Part shown: in pieces, positions 44,253 through 54,740 of the stretch
Numbering within the stretch: the first letter of the stretch is position 1
Layout of the letters: each line of letters opens with the position of its first letter
From: Spongilla lacustris
Taxonomy: Eukaryota > Porifera > Demospongiae > Spongillida > Spongillidae
Assembly (NCBI GenBank): GCA_949361645.1
Contig: OX442416.1
Coordinates: forward strand, 314,887-378,886
Reading direction: 5' to 3'
Length of the DNA: 64,000 nucleotides
Translations under genes and position numbers: made by a program
The notes under the pieces: model-generated
Database searches by the model: none
What the model saw: only the letters and a program-made list of their open reading frames with translations
What the model was told of the DNA's origin: nothing

Positions 44253-44526
44253 CCAGTTTAACATCTCTCTTACATTTGACAGTGCATGCTCGTAGTTCAG
44301 GTCCTAAGTTTGGAGCTTTGCCCGAAATTTCCAAGCTCTTATTCTTCTTCTATGAGCGTCAAAGTGAAGTTATTTGATAGAGATTGCGTGGTTGCTATAA
44401 CTGCATGCATATCTCAATAGCGTTGACGTCAAAGAAAAAGAATTAGACCCTGGAAATTTGGGCCAAGCTCCGAAGGACCTGAACAACGAGCATGCACTGT
44501 CAAATGTACAAGGGATGTTAAACTGG
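44253..44526. mobile_element. 274-bp MITE with ~80-100 bp inverted arms
   Basis: It starts CCAGTTTAACATC and ends with the mirror. The arms share ACATTTGACAGTGCATGCTCG, GTTCAGGTCC and AAATTTCCA with scattered mismatches. It is non-coding and lies within the intron of the integrase-like gene. No clear target duplication. Confidence 0.85.
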
Positions 44527-45180
44527 CAGAACATGAATAAATTTATTTTCTGTACACCGTGGTAGACAATGTACCCCGGGAGGACGCCCGCAGCTTGAGA
44601 TAAAAATTGGACATTGCATTGGATGTATCATTAATAAACATGCAACTACATCTTTTAAAGCAGTACAGGTGCAGTTGGTACAATGCCATGTTCATATGGG
44701 CTAGTGTAGTGACTTGGGCAGCACACATAAAGCATAATAAAAGAACATGCAATATTAATATTTTTTGTGTCCAAATACTACATATTTTTCCAAGGGTCAA
44801 ACTTCATTTCAGCACAATATATAATCCATAGACAATAATAATAGGTCAGCAAACATTAATAACTGATGATGTGTTAATTTCAAAACCTATACTGAAGTCA
44901 TACCATTCAATTACCAACTATTGGTGGGGTGGGGTGGTACTCCTTGTATATTTCAATATTAAAACAGACAATTACGTGTACATAACGAAGTTAATTTCAA
45001 TACTACGATAAACTAATGGAAAAGCGTTCACACTTTTTCTAGTGTTAATAATTAATGGAAGGATAATAGTAGCTCATATGCATGATTTTACAGGAACACC
45101 TACATGAAGCTTTTTACATTGCCCTTACTCAGCAGTGCAACTTGTTTTGATTATATTAACAAAAAAGAATAACCTAACCT
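44527..45180. other. Intron of integrase-like gene / no exon seen
   Basis: AT-rich, with no recognisable coding block on either strand. Confidence 0.4.
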
Positions 45181-45997
45181 CATCAATAACGCTGATATCT
45201 TCATTTGTATGTAACATTCCTTCCATCCACAGCTGCAGAGTACTTAAGTTATCTGCTGTACGAATGGAGTGATTCATCCATGCCCCTGTCCACTGTTGAA
45301 GATGGTAATTTTGATGTGTGGAACATGAAGGCTGAAGAGGTGTATCTCATTATCTGGATCTAAAACATCTATTGCCTCCATGTACAAAAAAAGGTCGTGG
45401 TAGAATTTTATAACACCGACATAAACATCTCTCCACAACCGTTCTATACGCTGGTTGTGAACACTTTTGCCCACCAGCATAGATCCCCTATTTGGCCCTC
45501 GCTGCGGATGGGTCAACATGAACCAAGCAACTGCAGTATTCTCTCTACCCTTGTCTGATCTAACACGTTGTGGTAACCCATAAAGTTCTATAGCATCCTT
45601 AAAGAGGTTCAGAACTGTCTGTGACTTATTGTTAGAACTGCAACTGAGATAAACAGGTATTCAGCTGTATCCATCAATACCACCATGAATTACCATTCGC
45701 CACCTATACATGTAAACAAATAAGCATTCTTAATTCAGTACACATAGCATAACAGCACAATTATGAGAATGCATAATTATATAATATTACATTATATATA
45801 TAATTATAATTTATACATATACAAGTACTGACAAAATTGCCATTCACTTTTAATAGTTGTTATAAAACTGCTCTCCATTAGTATCACAAAAACTTCCAAA
45901 TAATTAATTCTACATACTGCATGTATTTGTGCCACCATTTCTCTAAGGTACATTTTATTTCTGTTCCTTAGTAGGGCAGCCACGCCCCTCACATTAG

Positions 45998-46851
45998 GGT
46001 ACCACGCCTTCCTTGGTGGCTATGGCAACATCAGTGCCCTGTCCATGGTGGAGGGGTATGGTGCAGGGTTCGTTGGGTGCATCTCCCACATGGAGGTCAA
46101 TGGGTCCCCTGTGGACATGGCTGGTGGAGGGGTGTGGCATGTGTTCCAATGCGAGGCAGCTGGTCCATGTGCGAGGTGTGGAGGTGTGTGCAGGAGCTCC
46201 CCTGTGGAGGGGTACTGGTGTGAGTGTGGACCTTCTCGTGGAGGTGTGCTGTGTGACCGAGGTAGGTGATAGTGCTATGAAACACACACCTCACACACAC
46301 ACACACGTATACACATGCATGTACACACCTCTCACACATGTACACATCTCTCACACACAGCTCTTCCTTCCAGCCCTTCCTTCAACCACTCCTACCTCCT
46401 AGTCCCCATGGCCACACAGCCTCTCACCAACATCTCCATCACCTTCACTCCACACACCTCATCCGGACTCCTCCTCCTCTTCACGACCACACCCACAGCA
46501 GCAGACAGCTACATGGCCATCAGCCTTAACACCACCAATATCGTCGTGGAAACACACCTGGTGTCAGGTGTGGGTTGGCAGGTGGCTGTCCCCTACACCC
46601 TGGGGGCACCTCAGGGCGTGGTCATGGTGTTCAAGAAAGGTGCTCTCAGGAGTATCAACAGCTATACTGTGGGAGGGTCCCCACTTCTGCAGGGGAGTCC
46701 CCTTCTGATGTATGTGGGCGGAATACCTCCATGGCAACAGACCCAGTGGGGTTGGTGGAGTGGGTGTGTCCAGAATGTGGCAGTGAATGGACAACAGCTC
46801 AGCCTCACCTCAACCATCACAAGTTCCAATGTACTACCATGCTCCCCATAG
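45998..46851 (+). CDS. 3' end of a LamG/EGF extracellular protein gene
   Basis: Two plus-strand exons. 45998-46261 encodes the end of a laminin-G domain (YHAFLGGYGNISAL, GFVGCISHMEVNG) then an EGF-like module with six Cys (CEAAGPCARCGGVC ... WCECGPSRGGVLCDR). 46361-46851 encodes a complete last LamG domain (LLVPMATQPLTNISITF, HTSSGLLLLFTT, GIPPWQQTQWGWWSGCVQNV) ending PCSP-stop. Such LamG-EGF-LamG arrangements occur in agrin/perlecan-type matrix proteins, but the exact orthologue cannot be told from two exons. Upstream exons are not recognised in the window. The last exon is the source of the pseudogene at 26.6-27.2 kb. The stop codon is 80 bp from the stop of the convergent TRMU gene. Confidence 0.85.
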
Positions 46852-46931
46852 AGGAACATGATGACCTCATAATGACCTCATTATTGATGACCTCATTATA
46901 GCAACATTTGATGGTCTCATTATAATATGTA

Positions 46932-48998
46932 CTACACATTGTGCCCTATGACATGTGATGGCAATTGTTCACCCAGTTCCCATAGTGACGGACCAGTAGT
47001 TCTAATAAATGCACCCCCAAGGCACTCAGCACCTACATAAAATGCTGCACACTGCAACATAACACATGTATATCACACATGTTGCTTTTATCAATTGATA
47101 TTGAATGTATCATGTGACGCTCACCTGACCCGGGCTAACAGCTCTAAGTGGCCCCTCTGACCTCACCACTAGCTCTCTACAAGAGGGTGTGGTCATTAAC
47201 GCCCACGTGCAGGCATGGCCCCTCCCCCTCCTTACCCTGACTGTTGCTGGGAAATGGCACACTCCACTGCAATAGATGATGTCATTGGATGATGGCATCA
47301 CTATTATGTCATTTGATGATGACATCATCACAAGGCCACTGTTGGTGCCTGTACCTCATGGTACACACAAGGGTATTCCCCCTGGCAAGTGCCTCAGGGG
47401 TGACCCCACTGATCCAGTGTGGCCTCTCTGTTGTAAAGGAGTGGCAGTACAGGGCTGGGTGGGAGGTGCCCTCAGCCTACGCCCACACGCTTGACGTCAT
47501 AACCGGTCACATTCCCTCCCACCCCAACATACCACCAGCACAGCATTTTTACTTGTGTCCTTGCCCACCACGAACCATGCCACAGGCTGTCCTCCTATCC
47601 TGGCCCTCTGACCAATAGTGAAGAAATGGTGACCTGCATCATGTGACATCATGTGACATCATGTGATGCACCATAGCTGACTTGCCATCATGTTCTCCTA
47701 GCACCCTGCCTTTCAAATCCACAAAGGTCCCACCAGGTAGTGTGTCAAGGTACTGCAATGTGACCATCAGACTACCATATTATAAGGAACATGGCTAGCA
47801 GTCTTTACCTGTGATATGAACTTGGAGAAAGATCTCTTCCCAACAAAACACAGTCCCATGCTCTAATTATACGTACTAATGCCTGCAAGGGGTTAAAGAT
47901 TGCCGATGTTCCACTTTACCTCCTTCTTATGTGCCAGGAAGCCAAGCCCCGCCTCCCGAGCCAGCGCATGTACTTGTGCCTTTGTGAGGTGGCCGATGGG
48001 AAACTGTGTGTTCTGAAAGGCTGCCTGAAAAACGATATGAATGACAATGTAAGGTTACCATGGTAACAATGAGCATCACCTGAGGCACTTGACAGAGGAA
48101 ATACGATTGGTCTTTGAATGTGTCAGCGCTCTGAAGTAACTTCACCACTTAGAACCATATGGTAGCCATGGTAACAATATGGATCAGGTGACATACCTCC
48201 TGTGTCACTTCTAGTTAGTTGGGTGTAGTGGCCCGTTGCTATGGCAGTGGCCTTCAGTGATGTAATGGCGTGATTATAGAATGATGCATACTTAATCTTC
48301 TGATTGCATAAGATGTCACGGTTGGGGGTGTGGCCACTTTGGTACTGATGAAGAAATGAACTATGGAGAGGAACATACATGTCATGAGGTGCTCACATGA
48401 GGTCATGGTGCTCACATGAGGTCATGAGGTGCTCACATGAGGTCATGGTGCTCACATGAGGTGCTCACATGAGGCATGAGGTTTACATACACATGTATGC
48501 TCAATGGCTCAATACTACAGGCTTATGTAAACCTCATGCATCCGCTGAACTGATTAATAAAATCAGCATAGCTGTCTACACTTTTAATTTTTAAAATAAC
48601 ATCACTATACACGTATAACCATATATAACCATACCTAAAAACTTCGTTCCAATATTCCTTAACAAACTCTACTTGCTGACACGGAAGGGCGAGGCGCTCA
48701 CACACCCTCTGTACGTCCATGAAGTCTTGCGTGGCACCACACGCTCCTGTTTCATCTCGTTCGTCCCAGTTTCTCATGAACACTCCCGTGACTTGAAGTC
48801 CTGGGCAGGCAGGAGCTGGTAATCACCTCACCAAAGCTTCTCCTTCGCACCTTTCCTCTTCAGCAAGTAGGCAGTCACGCTGGAGTCGATGCCGCCAGAC
48901 ATAGCTACGACCACTTTCTGCATAATTGGAATTCGTAAACGATGATTATTATTAAAAAGGTGTTTTATAAATAAGGCGGATAAACGCTGCTTTCCCAT
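46932..48998 (-). CDS. TRMU: Mitochondrial tRNA 2-thiouridylase (TRMU/MnmA)
   Basis: Adds the 2-thio group to U34 of mitochondrial tRNAs for Lys, Glu and Gln. Twelve minus-strand exons splice in frame: 48998-48851, 48800-48635, 48360-48197, 48147-48080, 48024-47920, 47862-47809, 47752-47686, 47633-47533, 47476-47332, 47266-47236, 47176-47125, 47051-46932. The PP-loop is [10 protein letters not shown]. The two catalytic Cys lie in [10 protein letters not shown] and [10 protein letters not shown]. Other family blocks are [28 protein letters not shown] and [11 protein letters not shown]. From the upstream ATG (48998) the protein is ~406 residues. Its first 25 residues ([15 protein letters not shown]...) carry basic but no acidic residues, like a mitochondrial presequence. 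The alternative ATG at 48923 gives 381. The intron after 47686 has a GC donor (GATG|gcaagt). Confidence 0.93.
48384..48480. repeat. Tandem GAGGTGCTCACAT repeats in TRMU intron 2
   Basis: Short units (GAGGT/GCTCACAT, some with CATG) repeat about five times within the second intron. Confidence 0.85.
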
Positions 48999-49007
48999 CG
49001 TTGCATA
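48924..49007. promoter_or_regulatory. Shared divergent promoter of TRMU and GST
   Basis: The GST start codon is at 49008 (plus). The TRMU start is at 48998 or 48923 (minus). The intergenic space is therefore 9 or 84 bp, so any core promoter must be shared, or lie inside the opposite gene's first exon or leader. No TATA box is evident, as is usual for bidirectional housekeeping promoters. Confidence 0.7.
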
Positions 49008-49432
49008 ATGGCAGATCAAGGAAACGAGTCGCCTTACAGACAAGGTACCTGGAATCTGTACTACTGGCCAGGCTTCCGAGGCAGAGGTGACTTTGCGAGG
49101 TGAGCGGAGCGATTCGGATAGGCCTACCATAACCATAGCTACCCTGTCGATTAACCCATAGGCCTACATGTAACTTGCTAGTACAGCGAAGAAAGCAATC
49201 GTAGCAATAGTAGGCCCTTGAATTAGTCTCAAATTATGCGCTGCAGATATTACAATCATACTGAGTAGATATACTATGAAATTCAAATGAGGTAAACAGG
49301 ACTGTGGGAGCCGTCGAAGTTCGATCGCTGACCATGGCAAGTGTTGCAAACGCTCGGGCACTTTTGTAAAATGTGTGCAACGGTACGCCGTACCACCTTT
49401 TGAGGCTTTTTTTTTGTCACACACACACACAT

Positions 49433-49465
<33 letters not shown>

Positions 49466-49482
49466 TACACACACACACACAT

Positions 49483-49517
<35 letters not shown>

Positions 49518-51329
49518 CCAGCCACAAGGTCCGCTTATTTGGTCCAATGAATATAATTACACTAGACTTGTACATACATGTAGTTATTGTAATAGATGGA
49601 CACGCCCCAAGGCTACTGGAGGTGTTAGCACTGCTCCCTGGCTACTAGCACTAAGGTGTTAGCACTGCCCCCTGGCTACTAGCACTAAGGTGTTAGCACT
49701 GCCCCCTGGCTACTAGCACTAAGGTGTTAGCACTGCCCCCTGGCTACTAGCACTAAGGTTGGTGGACATCTCAAAGGAGGGACAGCAGAGGCAGTGGTGG
49801 GAGGAACAGCTATGTAGGGATCCTGAAGTGCTCAGTACTCCACACTGCATGTAGTGTGATTGACTTTTGTTAACAATGAAATTGAGTACCAGTAGAGAGA
49901 GCAGGGAGCTCATATCTTCACAGTTGTAGGATGACCAACATGTGAGATACTATGTGCTGCTTCTTGTCCTGACATTGGGGCACCCCCACCCCCCTCCCAC
50001 CAGATCTTACCTCCCAATGCTACCCGTTCATCTAGTAATGTTACATTTCATAGTTAAATATTACCTACATTGGAACCCCTCCCCCTGCCTGTATTTGGTC
50101 ATGTGGTGACTTCCATCAGGGGAGTGTCCTTGCGTAATATCATTACCCAATTCCTGTGTATTCCATGTGGGGTGTATACAGGTGACATACCTCTGCTTTC
50201 CTCCACCAGGCTGATGTTTGAAGAAGCAGGAGTGCAATACAAAGATGTCTGCAATACTGAAGGACGTGCTGACCAGGTCCTAGCATATTATAACTGCACC
50301 ACCGATCCTGCACCTTCATTTCCTGTTCTGGCCCCGCCCATAATCCAACACCTCTCAGAATCAGGTGATGAGACAATTCTCAGCCAAAGTGCAGCCATAC
50401 TCCATTTCCTGGGGACACAGTTTGGACTGTGCCCTGAGGGGGCGGAGCATGACGCCCACGCACTCCAGATAGCCCTCACCGCGGCAGACTACATAGCCGA
50501 GGGTCACGATACCTTCCACCCCATCAAGAAGATCGCCACTTACGACAGTCAGAAGGAAGAGGCACAACCTTTCATCGAGTACTTCAAGAGCACACGTCTG
50601 CCAAGGTGAGGTGTGGCTTAGGTCAGGGGGTGGAGCAGGATGTAATGGGTGTGGCTTAGGGAAGGGGTGGAGCAGGATGTAATGAGTGGGGCTTAGGTCA
50701 GGGGTGGAGCAGGTTATAATGGGTGGGGCTTAGGGCAGGGGTGGAGCAGGATGTAATGGGTGTGGCTTAGGGAAGGGGTGGAGCAGGATGTAATGGGTGG
50801 GGCTTAGGTCAGGGGGTGGGGCAGGTTATAATGGGTGGGGCTTAGGGCAGGGGTGGAGCAGGATGTAATGGGCGGGGCAGTGATAAGGATCCAATACATT
50901 CCATGTACCTCTCACCTCCCTTCTCCTCCCCATCCCTACCTCTGGCAGGTACATGAAACATCTAGAGGAAGTTTACATCAAGTGTAACCAAAAATACTTC
51001 TTTAAAAGCAAGCAAGGAGAGATGAGGTCTGGGGAGGAGGTCTGGTAGGACTTTGTAGATGTTGTTCGAGTTTTAGGTGGTCAAATAGATATATCACCTC
51101 AATAGCCAGCACTTTCATTCTTCTCCAGTTAGAGCCCACCTATGCGGACATAGCTGTGTACCATGCCTTATGTGCTACTGAAGCAAGCTTTAATGAGGGG
51201 GCATGGTCATTGAAGGAGGCCTACCCAAAACTACATGAATTCAAAGAGTTAATGGATGACCATCCAAAGATTAAGGCCTACAGGTTAAGGGACACCACAC
51301 AGAAGTACTGTGGCAACTCCCTCATGTAG
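49008..51329 (+). CDS. Glutathione S-transferase family protein
   Basis: Cytosolic GST fold: conjugates or carries glutathione. Four exons join in frame to 259 residues: 49008-49099, 50210-50605, 50949-51039 and 51129-51329. The thioredoxin-like N-domain (residues ~15-105) contains LYYWPGFRGRGDFARL and LMFEEAGVQYKDV, a Pro-containing FPVLAPPIIQHL in the place of the cis-Pro loop, and LSQSAAILHFLG, the family's Gln-Ser glutathione-binding motif. The helical C-domain contains HALQIALTAADYI, the MKHLEEVYIKCNQKYFF region and TYADIAVYHAL with the conserved helix-cap Asp. The N-terminus is ~15 residues longer than in many GSTs. The start was chosen because exon 1 splices AG|G into RLMFEEAG. The class (sigma/mu-like) is uncertain. 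Confidence 0.88.
49419..49519. repeat. (CA)n microsatellite in GST intron 1
   Basis: CA array interrupted by ATACA units. Confidence 0.95.
49620..49758. repeat. 33-34 bp tandem repeat in GST intron 1
   Basis: Four near-identical copies of GGTGTTAGCACTGCCCCCTG plus GCTACTAGCACTAA. Confidence 0.93.
50606..50880. repeat. ~45-bp minisatellite in GST intron 2
   Basis: About six units of GTGTGGCTTAGGTCAGGGGT plus GGAGCAGGATGTAATGG, alternating between two variant types (AGGGAAGG and AGGTCAGG), which points to higher-order duplication. Confidence 0.92.
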
Positions 51330-52781
51330 AAGCACACACTGCTGTGCAGAGGAAACCATTTGTGTGTGAATGTAATTTACAAACAGAACAAGCAGATAAA
51401 AACATTATGTATGAGAATTGGTGGTGTACAAGATTTAAAGGCATCACAAGGAAAAACAAAGTAATCCCTATATTTAGCAATTGTTGCTAAATATAGGATT
51501 GCTTCATTTTTTCTTATCATTCACTCCTTGTTAACAACCTGTTTCCACATTGCCTTCAAATCCTATACACTGCTAACTTTCTGAGATAGAATGTTTTTAT
51601 TTTATTTTTTCTGTATATAGTACTTACTACGTGTACGTGTATAGCTTCCATCAATATGATGACACAGTGCTCAGATGCATGTAACCTTTGGTAAAATCAC
51701 AAAATTTGGGACTGGGTACGAGGACGGGCAGGAGCCCCTAAAATTGCAAAATTTTATTAGTGGGCTCTATTTGGAAGAGCTAGGACAGAGGGTTCTATAA
51801 GGCACCAGCTGGGACCATGCACCACAGTACAGTAATAGGGGGGGGGGGGGGGGGGGGGGGTCTTAGGTATGACTTTGGTTTCTACCCCTCTCAGAATATG
51901 GAGGGCATTAAGAAACATAGGAAAACATGTATTTTAAATTTTTATACTAAGAGTAACCCCCCTGTACAGTACCCTTCAAGTTTTACAAAACACGGATGTA
52001 TACATGTACATAGGTATATACACCACCTATGGCACCATATAGCAGTAAAAGATAAACTAAGGAATTAGGTATGTGTACTAGTAATATACTGCCTTAATTT
52101 ATTTCATTTAGGCATTGGCAAGCTTAAGAGCACAATAAAAAATTGCGTAATGAAAGTAACATAAAAGTTCAAGGGTAGTCATTTATACATTGTTAAACGG
52201 TCCACCCATGCATAAACGAGTTTCTCTATATCCTTCTATCCAAGGTTAGATTTGCACCAAAATTCAAGTTTTACACATTTTGGTTACCTTGGAATATTCC
52301 TGTAACAGTATTATCAATTATATATAGTGCTGCACATTTAACTTGTGTTGATGAAGCTGTTAGTCACTGCTTTGATCCTCTTAAAGTTTATAAAGCCAAC
52401 ACTTTGGTCAGCATCAAGATTATGTACTGGTGCTCTTTCTAACTTTTGTTGAGACTAAACCCAAACATTTGATCATGATGCAAAGCACACCTTTCTATAA
52501 AACTACAATCTCCTTATTTAGCACAGAGGTTTCATACCTAAACAGTATGCACAATCATGTTGTGCAAGATTACTTAACTGTATAGGTATTGAAAGCACAC
52601 TCTCACATAACAAAACAAGAGAATCTACCCATATGTTGGTCCACTCTGACCTGGGAACTTGCATGCATTCCCTCTCTTAAAAGAGCAGTCTTTCTATGAA
52701 AATCTAGCCCAAAACTTGACACGATTGAGTTGATAAAGCACACCATGACATAAAAACATGAGTAACATAAGAGTACACATG

Positions 52782-52858
<77 letters not shown>

Positions 52859-53460
52859 CTATTTTCCTTTTCTACCACTCTGATAATATGTACTGTGTCA
52901 CACTGAATGGGAAAAACTGGTTTATAAGAGTATTAATACATTGCTTCTATAATCCTTCACATTTCAAAAGCATACCTAGAATGCATAATTGACTATCAGT
53001 GGTAAAGTTAAATGCAGCCTTGTCCAAATTTAGGAGCTTACAGCATTCAGTTCTAGCAGGCAAGAGATAGAGCCATTGAAAAGCAGGAGTACATTGCACT
53101 AGTAGATGTTGCCAATATATCACAAATAGCTCAAATAAGTACATGTATTAATGCACAAAAAGCAACAGCTTTTTTTGGCAAAAAAAAACACCATGAGTTA
53201 AGATCACCTGATTTAAAGTAGCCTATACACCTCCAAGGCATTTCCCCCCTTTAGACCTTGTTTCTACTCATGCCGTCCTCTGATTTATTCATTCACGATA
53301 TATGCAAGAACTTCAAGGGGTATGTACAGGGGGGTTGTGAGGGAATAAAAATTATTTGAAATTTATTTTCACATTCAGTGTAACCCAGAGTGTAACCCAG
53401 TACATATTTTCAGAGTGGTAGAAATAAGAGAATTTTTTTTTTTTAAAAGTGAAATAAGTC

Positions 53461-53495
<35 letters not shown>

Positions 53496-54271
53496 TTAAT
53501 GGGCGAATTGTCGATGCGGACGATGAATACCTTAGTACCTCCCAAACCGGTTATTTCGAATAGAACAAATCCAATAATCGATTTTTCCGAGTAATGCTAA
53601 ATTACTATTCAAACGGATAGGTTTTTCAAATATCCGAATAACCCGAATAACCTGATAACCGGTTACACACCCATGATGGGTGTGGTACATTTTACAGTGT
53701 GCACACCTGTACACAATTTAAAATGCCATGCAGGTCCCGGACACTGCTAGTGAAATTCATGGAATTTCCTTACATTGCATTGCAATAGTAAAATTTATTC
53801 ATGAACATACTACCCACTTTTCATTTCCAGTCCACTAAGTTTGACATGTGCCTTTTAGTGACAAAATTTTTATAATAAAACAGTAACTGAAGCTGCTCCA
53901 TTATCATAGCATGATCAGTATATTTCAGGACCAGAATTCTACTACACATCAGTGCATGCATCACTGTGGAATAACCTACATTAATTTCACAGCCACTGAG
54001 TTTAATGTAAATAAGGTAAAGTACGTACGCGTGTGCACACTATCCGAAGCAAATACACAATAGAGGTAGCCGATATCCTCTTCTGTTCTGTCCTGTCATG
54101 CAGCCATGATTGAGGTTGAAGGGGTGGAGCCTTAGATCACATGATCCCCTCGCTAAACGCTAGACCATTCGTTAAGATATAGAAATGATTAGAAAATGAT
54201 AGAGGAAAATATTTACGCGATTTTCTGATGATGTATTTTATTAAGATTTGCACGTGACAAAGTAGCGAAGC
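51330..54271. other. Gene-free; homopolymers and microsatellite
   Basis: After the GST stop I see no exon for about 2.9 kb. Contents: a palindrome (TATATTTAGCAATTGTTGCTA...) at 51469-51505, a poly-G run at 51837-51860, a GT array at 52785-52851, poly-T at 53432-53443 and a poly-C run at 53463-53491. Confidence 0.5.
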
Positions 54272-54341
54272 ATGGCTGTCGAGGGTGAGAATGTTTGTGT
54301 TCCTATGGAGTGTGGTGTGGTGAACTGGAATGCTACCAAAG
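54272..54341 (+). CDS. Candidate first coding exon, unidentified
   Basis: ATGGCTG in good context (gaagcATGG) opens MAVEGENVCVPMECGVVNWN and ends ACCAAAG|gtacat, a plausible donor. GVVNWNATKG weakly resembles the GxVKWFNxxKGYGFI start of a cold-shock domain but lacks the Phe. No following exon was recognised. The flanks are CpG-rich, as expected near a promoter. Confidence 0.3.
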
Positions 54342-54579
54342 GTACATGTATGGTATTTAAAAATTCCGTTGTTTTGTGTTATAGTTTTTAGTTATGTGCG
54401 TCCGATGCGGATCTTTAGTCGTGTACGCGTTTCTTGGCCGTATCTGTCTTTGTGGTTGTGAGATACCGCAAAATTACTAGGTTCAATTTACAGTGCCGGC
54501 TCGGAACTGTAGAAAGTAACACCTCGGAACTGTAGACTTTTACTATGGGGGGTGATCACTGCCATAATTCGACACGCGC

Positions 54580-54735
54580 TCGCTTTTCGTATTCGGGTCG
54601 CGCCATCTCGTATTCGGGTCGCGCCATCTCGTATTCGGGTCGCGCCATCTCGTATTCGGGTCGTGCCGTCTTGTATTCGGGTCGTGCCATCTCGTATTCG
54701 GGTCGTGCCGTCTCGTATTTGGGTGGTGCCATCTC
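54580..54735. repeat. 21-bp CpG-rich tandem repeat, about 7 copies
   Basis: Units TATTCGGGTCGCGCCATCTCG with CpG-to-TpG variants. Because 21 is a multiple of three, two frames stay open (SYSGRAI and RIRVAPS repeats), but there is no sign of translation. Confidence 0.92.
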
Positions 54736-54740
54736 GTTAC

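Larger units (their letters stand above)
43921..45710 (-). pseudogene. Decayed integrase-core (DDE) domain gene
   Basis: Minus strand. From 45710: [28 protein letters not shown] (second Asp), [36 protein letters not shown] (catalytic Glu in IERLWRD), [11 protein letters not shown], then NHSIRTADNLSTLQLWMEGM, ending at a donor GATGAG|gttagg near 45180. A second exon near 44115-43921 reads LYGIDYEGPLPQEEGDGDVY and ends LHYVSQD-stop. This matches the integrase-core proteins widespread in aquatic invertebrates (transposon-related, role unclear). Lesions: a stop after GGIDGYS and a frameshift near 45290. A MITE sits in the intron. Confidence 0.75.

Noticed and set aside
46564..46859. Minus-strand ORFs opposite the last LamG exon
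   Set aside because: Shadow frames of a well-supported LamG domain.
47110..47618. Plus-strand ORFs near 47.1-47.6 kb
   Set aside because: They are antisense to TRMU exons 8-11, whose splice sites and protein matches are convincing.
54272..54341. Cold-shock/Y-box protein first exon
   Set aside because: Similarity is limited to about ten residues and lacks the key Phe. No downstream exon was found, so the product is left unnamed.
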